Source: JAUNST01 sp964452285 (GTDB taxonomy: Bacteria; Patescibacteriota; Microgenomatia; UBA1400; PJMF01). Taken from it: DNA of 6,153 bases. The translations under genes and the position numbers were made by a program. Location of the stretch: contig CAYVKW010000040.1 of assembly GCA_964452285.1 (NCBI GenBank), positions 1-6,153 on the forward strand, written 5' to 3'. Positions 3,585 to 6,153 of the stretch are shown here, in pieces (positions within the stretch are counted from its first letter, which is position 1; each line of letters begins with the position of its first letter). Below the pieces are notes generated by a model, which was not told the DNA's origin, did not search any database, and was given only the letters and a program-made list of their open reading frames with translations.

Positions 3585-6077
3585 AATGTTTATAAAATTG
3601 CCGGCGCCCCGATTGATGTCAACGCCCGCTTAGCTCGCCAAGTGACCGAGGAAATGCTTGTCGATTATCCCCAGTTTCAACTCCGCAATATTATGGATTA
3701 CGGTGAAGAAATCGGCCAGACTTTTCAAGATTTAGCGCTCAATATTATTGAAACTTTTCTCCTGGTTTTTTTGGTCATGTTGGTTTTTTTGGGTGTTCGC
3801 GAAGCTTTTATTTCTTCGGTGAGCATTCCTGTGGTGATGCTATTTAGTATTGCGCTTATGAGTGTTTTTGGTCTCAGTCTCAACTTTATTAGCCTTTTTG
3901 CCTTGCTTTTGGTTTTGGGCATGTTGGTTGACAATGCGATTGTAGTTACTACGGCTTTGAGTCGAGCGGCAAAAAAACCCGGGATTACTCCTTTGGCCGC
4001 TGGCGTTCAAGTTTGGCGCGAATATTTTGTGGCGCTGATCTCCACCAATCTCACGACCGTTTGGGCTTTTTTGCCGCTCCTGATTATGACCGGTATTATG
4101 GGTCAATTTATTCGCCCGATTAGTATCGTTGTCACTATTGCTATTTTAGGCTCTGCTATCGTAGCTTTTTTCCTCACTTTACCGCTCGGTGTTTTTATTC
4201 TCAATTGGCATCTTCCAACTCGCATGAAAAAGCTTCTTTTAGTTCTTTTTGCTTTGGCGTTTGTGTCTTTGCCAATTATATTTTTGCCTAAAAACTGGCT
4301 TCTATTTTTGATTGTCCCCCTTTTTGCTTTTCTCCTTTATTTCAGTGCCCGTTTATTGATTTCTTCCTTGCAGTCAAAAAAAACCGCCGCTTCTTCTCGT
4401 TCCACTAAAGTTAATTCTTGGACAAATTCACTTTCGCGCTGGTGGCAAAATTTTGCCCCCAAAATTCGTCACGGTTTTGTTGATACTATTAACTTGGAGC
4501 GTGCCTATCAAAACGTCTTGACCAAAATTTTGCACAGTACCCGCTTAACCCGTTTACTTATGATCGGCATTGTTATCGTGACTCTTTTTTCCTTCTCTCT
4601 TTTAGCCACCGGTCTGGTCAAAAGTGAGTTTTTTCCTAAAGAAGCTGCCGAAACTTTGAACATCGAATTAAATTTGCCTATTGGCTCCAATCAAGATTAT
4701 GCTCAAGAAGTTGCTTTGGCATTTTTACCGCAGCTGCAAAGTCTGCCTGATTTAGATTATGTGACGGCTCAGGTTGGTCGTGGTAGCGACTCCACTTTAA
4801 TGAGTGGCGGCGGTAATAGCAATAAAATTTTATTTACTCTCAATCTCGTTGAAAAGAAAAAACAAACTTTGGGTTCAATTAAATTAGCTGAAAAAATTCG
4901 TCGAGACTTTTCTACCAATCAATATGGTAAGGTTCAAGTCATTGAAAGCAGCGATTTTTCTGCCATGGGCGCAGACTTACAGCTTAGCGTCGCTGGCGAC
5001 GATCTATCTGTTTTAGCCACTCAGGCCAATCTTATTCAAGATTGGCTCACCGCGCAGCCAGGAGTTGTTGATGTCAGTTCTTCTTTGTCGGATACTAGTA
5101 AAAAGCTTGTCTTTGAACCCAACCAAGAAGCACTTTTAGAAAATGGTTTAAGCGCTTCCAGCCTCGGAGTTTGGCTGCGCTCCACTTTAAGCGGCTGGTC
5201 TTTGGGCACTTTGAAGACGACCGGTCAGGACGAAAAGGATATCACTCTTCGCCAGTATCATCGGGAACCAGATATTTCTGCTCTCAATCAAATTAATATT
5301 CCAGTTCCAGCCATTGGTTATCTTCCTCTCACTAATTTTGGTCAGTTTGTCAGTCGCAGCAGCAATGCCACGATCGCTCACCAAGATTATCGTCGTCTCG
5401 TTACTGTGTCTGCCACGGTAGCTGATGGCTACTCTGCCACCGCTATCAATCAAAAGTTGCAAACTTTTGTCCAAAATCAGCTTCATCTCCCCGCTGGTTA
5501 CGAAACTGTCACTGGTGGTATGATGGAAGCCAATGCTGAATCTGTGCAAGTCATTGAATTAGCTATGCTTATTGCTGCAGTATTGATTTTAATGACTTTA
5601 GTAATTCAACTGCATTCTTTCCGTAAAGCTTTTATTGTCATGAGCGTCATTCCGGTCGCCATTTCTGGAGTTTTCATTATCTTCGCTCTCACGGGTATTG
5701 CTATCAGCATGCCTGCTTTAATTGGTATTTTAGCTCTCTTTGGCATTGTGGTCAATAATTCGATTCTCATCGTGGAAAGAATTAATCAAAATTTGGCCGC
5801 TGGTCAGCAATTCTTCCCTGCCTTGGTGGACGGTAGTACTAGCCGTTTACAACCAATTCTTCTTACTTCTTTGACCACTATCATTGGTCTGATTCCGATT
5901 ACTCTTTCTGATCCCATGTGGCAAGGTTTGGGCGGCGCCATTATTGCTGGACTCACTTTTTCCGGCGTCCTTCTCCTTTTTTACATTCCCGCCCTCTACC
6001 AGATTATGTTTTCACCCGCCAAACTTGCCGCCAAAGAACAATCTTGGCGTGATTGGTGGGCAAAACTGCGTTCTTAA
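3585..6077 (+). CDS. RND (HAE-type) efflux permease, main C-terminal part with two extra membrane helices
   Basis: The open frame runs from the gap to TAA with 830 codons. The first ATG is at 3642, but codons before it (NVYKIAGAPIDVNARLARQV) are good RND sequence, so that ATG is internal. TM2-TM6 span about 3720-4205, and TM4 carries G-M-L-V-D-N-A-I-V-V, with Asp at 3930-3932 and Asn at 3933-3935 where AcrB has Asp407-Asp408. Two further hydrophobic segments (about 4233-4289 and 4299-4370) precede a basic linker and TM7 (about 4551-4625). The second porter domain follows, from 'KSEFFPKE' to 'LPAGYETVTGG'. TM8-TM12 are at about 5550-6030, and TM10 reads G-I-V-V-N-N-S-I, so the AcrB Lys940 position (5754-5756) is Asn. 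The function is proton-driven export of drugs or amphiphiles together with the adaptor; the substrate is unknown. Joined with the front part, the protein would be about 1,140 residues, longer than the usual 1,020-1,050. Confidence 0.9.
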   Translation, partial: NVYKIAGAPIDVNARLARQVTEEMLVDYPQFQLRNIMDYGEEIGQTFQDLALNIIETFLLVFLVMLVFLGVREAFISSVSIPVVMLFSIALMSVFGLSLNFISLFALLLVLGMLVDNAIVVTTALSRAAKKPGITPLAAGVQVWREYFVALISTNLTTVWAFLPLLIMTGIMGQFIRPISIVVTIAILGSAIVAFFLTLPLGVFILNWHLPTRMKKLLLVLFALAFVSLPIIFLPKNWLLFLIVPLFAFLLYFSARLLISSLQSKKTAASSRSTKVNSWTNSLSRWWQNFAPKIRHGFVDTINLERAYQNVLTKILHSTRLTRLLMIGIVIVTLFSFSLLATGLVKSEFFPKEAAETLNIELNLPIGSNQDYAQEVALAFLPQLQSLPDLDYVTAQVGRGSDSTLMSGGGNSNKILFTLNLVEKKKQTLGSIKLAEKIRRDFSTNQYGKVQVIESSDFSAMGADLQLSVAGDDLSVLATQANLIQDWLTAQPGVVDVSSSLSDTSKKLVFEPNQEALLENGLSASSLGVWLRSTLSGWSLGTLKTTGQDEKDITLRQYHREPDISALNQINIPVPAIGYLPLTNFGQFVSRSSNATIAHQDYRRLVTVSATVADGYSATAINQKLQTFVQNQLHLPAGYETVTGGMMEANAESVQVIELAMLIAAVLILMTLVIQLHSFRKAFIVMSVIPVAISGVFIIFALTGIAISMPALIGILALFGIVVNNSILIVERINQNLAAGQQFFPALVDGSTSRLQPILLTSLTTIIGLIPITLSDPMWQGLGGAIIAGLTFSGVLLLFYIPALYQIMFSPAKLAAKEQSWRDWWAKLRS

Positions 6078-6098
6078 GGAAATAAATCATTTACTTTT

Positions 6099-6130
6099 GG
6101 TACCGTTCGAAAACGGTCACCTATTTTAAT
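6099..6130 (+). terminator. Candidate intrinsic terminator after the RND gene
   Basis: Starting 21 nt after the permease stop, GGT-ACCGTT pairs with AACGGT-C-ACC. This gives a 9-bp stem with one bulged C (6118) and a CGAA tetraloop (6108-6111). It is followed by the T-rich stretch TATTTTAATT. The stem is GC-richer than its surroundings. The T-run is interrupted, so efficiency is uncertain, but place and shape fit the end of the operon. Confidence 0.55.
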
Positions 6131-6153
6131 TAAAAACGTCATATCTATCAAAC

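Noticed and set aside
3642..3644. ATG at 3642 as the true start of a separate gene
   Set aside because: The frame upstream to the gap reads as good RND sequence, no ribosome site precedes the ATG, and the protein would begin in the middle of the porter domain.
3725..5549. Minus-strand open frames inside the RND gene (3725-3934, 3840-4106, 4508-4690, 5187-5549)
   Set aside because: They are antisense to a well-supported permease and have no recognisable domains and unnatural composition.
5944..6129. Plus-strand open frame overlapping the end of the RND gene
   Set aside because: It is out of frame with the permease over most of its length, has no ribosome site, and shows no protein family character.
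1..6153. CRISPR array, insertion sequence or prophage
   Set aside because: No regular repeats, transposase, terminal inverted repeats or phage genes are visible.

Overview
The window is AT-rich and comes from a draft assembly, since it contains a run of ten Ns. It probably derives from a small-genome uncultured bacterium, and Patescibacteria/CPR is the best guess. The reasons are A/T-rich ribosome-binding regions mostly without a Shine-Dalgarno sequence, an adaptor plus RND pump with no outer-membrane channel nearby, and diverged family members. This placement is inference from style, not from a marker gene. All four visible stop codons are TAA, and no in-frame UGA is read through.

Layout: (1) Positions 52 to 1 on the minus strand hold the first 17 codons of an XRE-type helix-turn-helix regulator that runs off the left edge. 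(2) After a divergent intergenic region with a near-consensus plus-strand promoter comes a 159-residue membrane-anchored protein with a C-terminal MliC-like (C-type lysozyme inhibitor) domain, at 251-730. (3) A second near-consensus promoter at 774-801 is followed directly by a perfect 13-bp inverted repeat at 817-848, then by a MarR-family regulator, a periplasmic adaptor (HlyD/MFP) and an RND permease. All three are co-directional with gaps of 19 and 35 nt, so they look like one operon. (4) The permease gene is interrupted at 3573-3582 by the N gap. The two halves belong to one protein, and the stop codon just before the gap is best explained by one lost T near the contig end. (5) A hairpin followed by a T-rich stretch after the permease stop is a candidate terminator.

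How the genes may work together: MarR probably represses its own operon through the inverted repeat and is released by a ligand, switching on the adaptor-permease pump. The lysozyme-inhibitor-like protein has its own promoter but sits beside the pump, so the locus may be a small envelope-defence neighbourhood. That functional link is inference. The most notable points are the MliC-like domain with its usual inhibitory Lys apparently replaced by Gln, the perfect palindrome at the marR promoter, and two extra membrane helices in the RND permease between the canonical TM6 and TM7.
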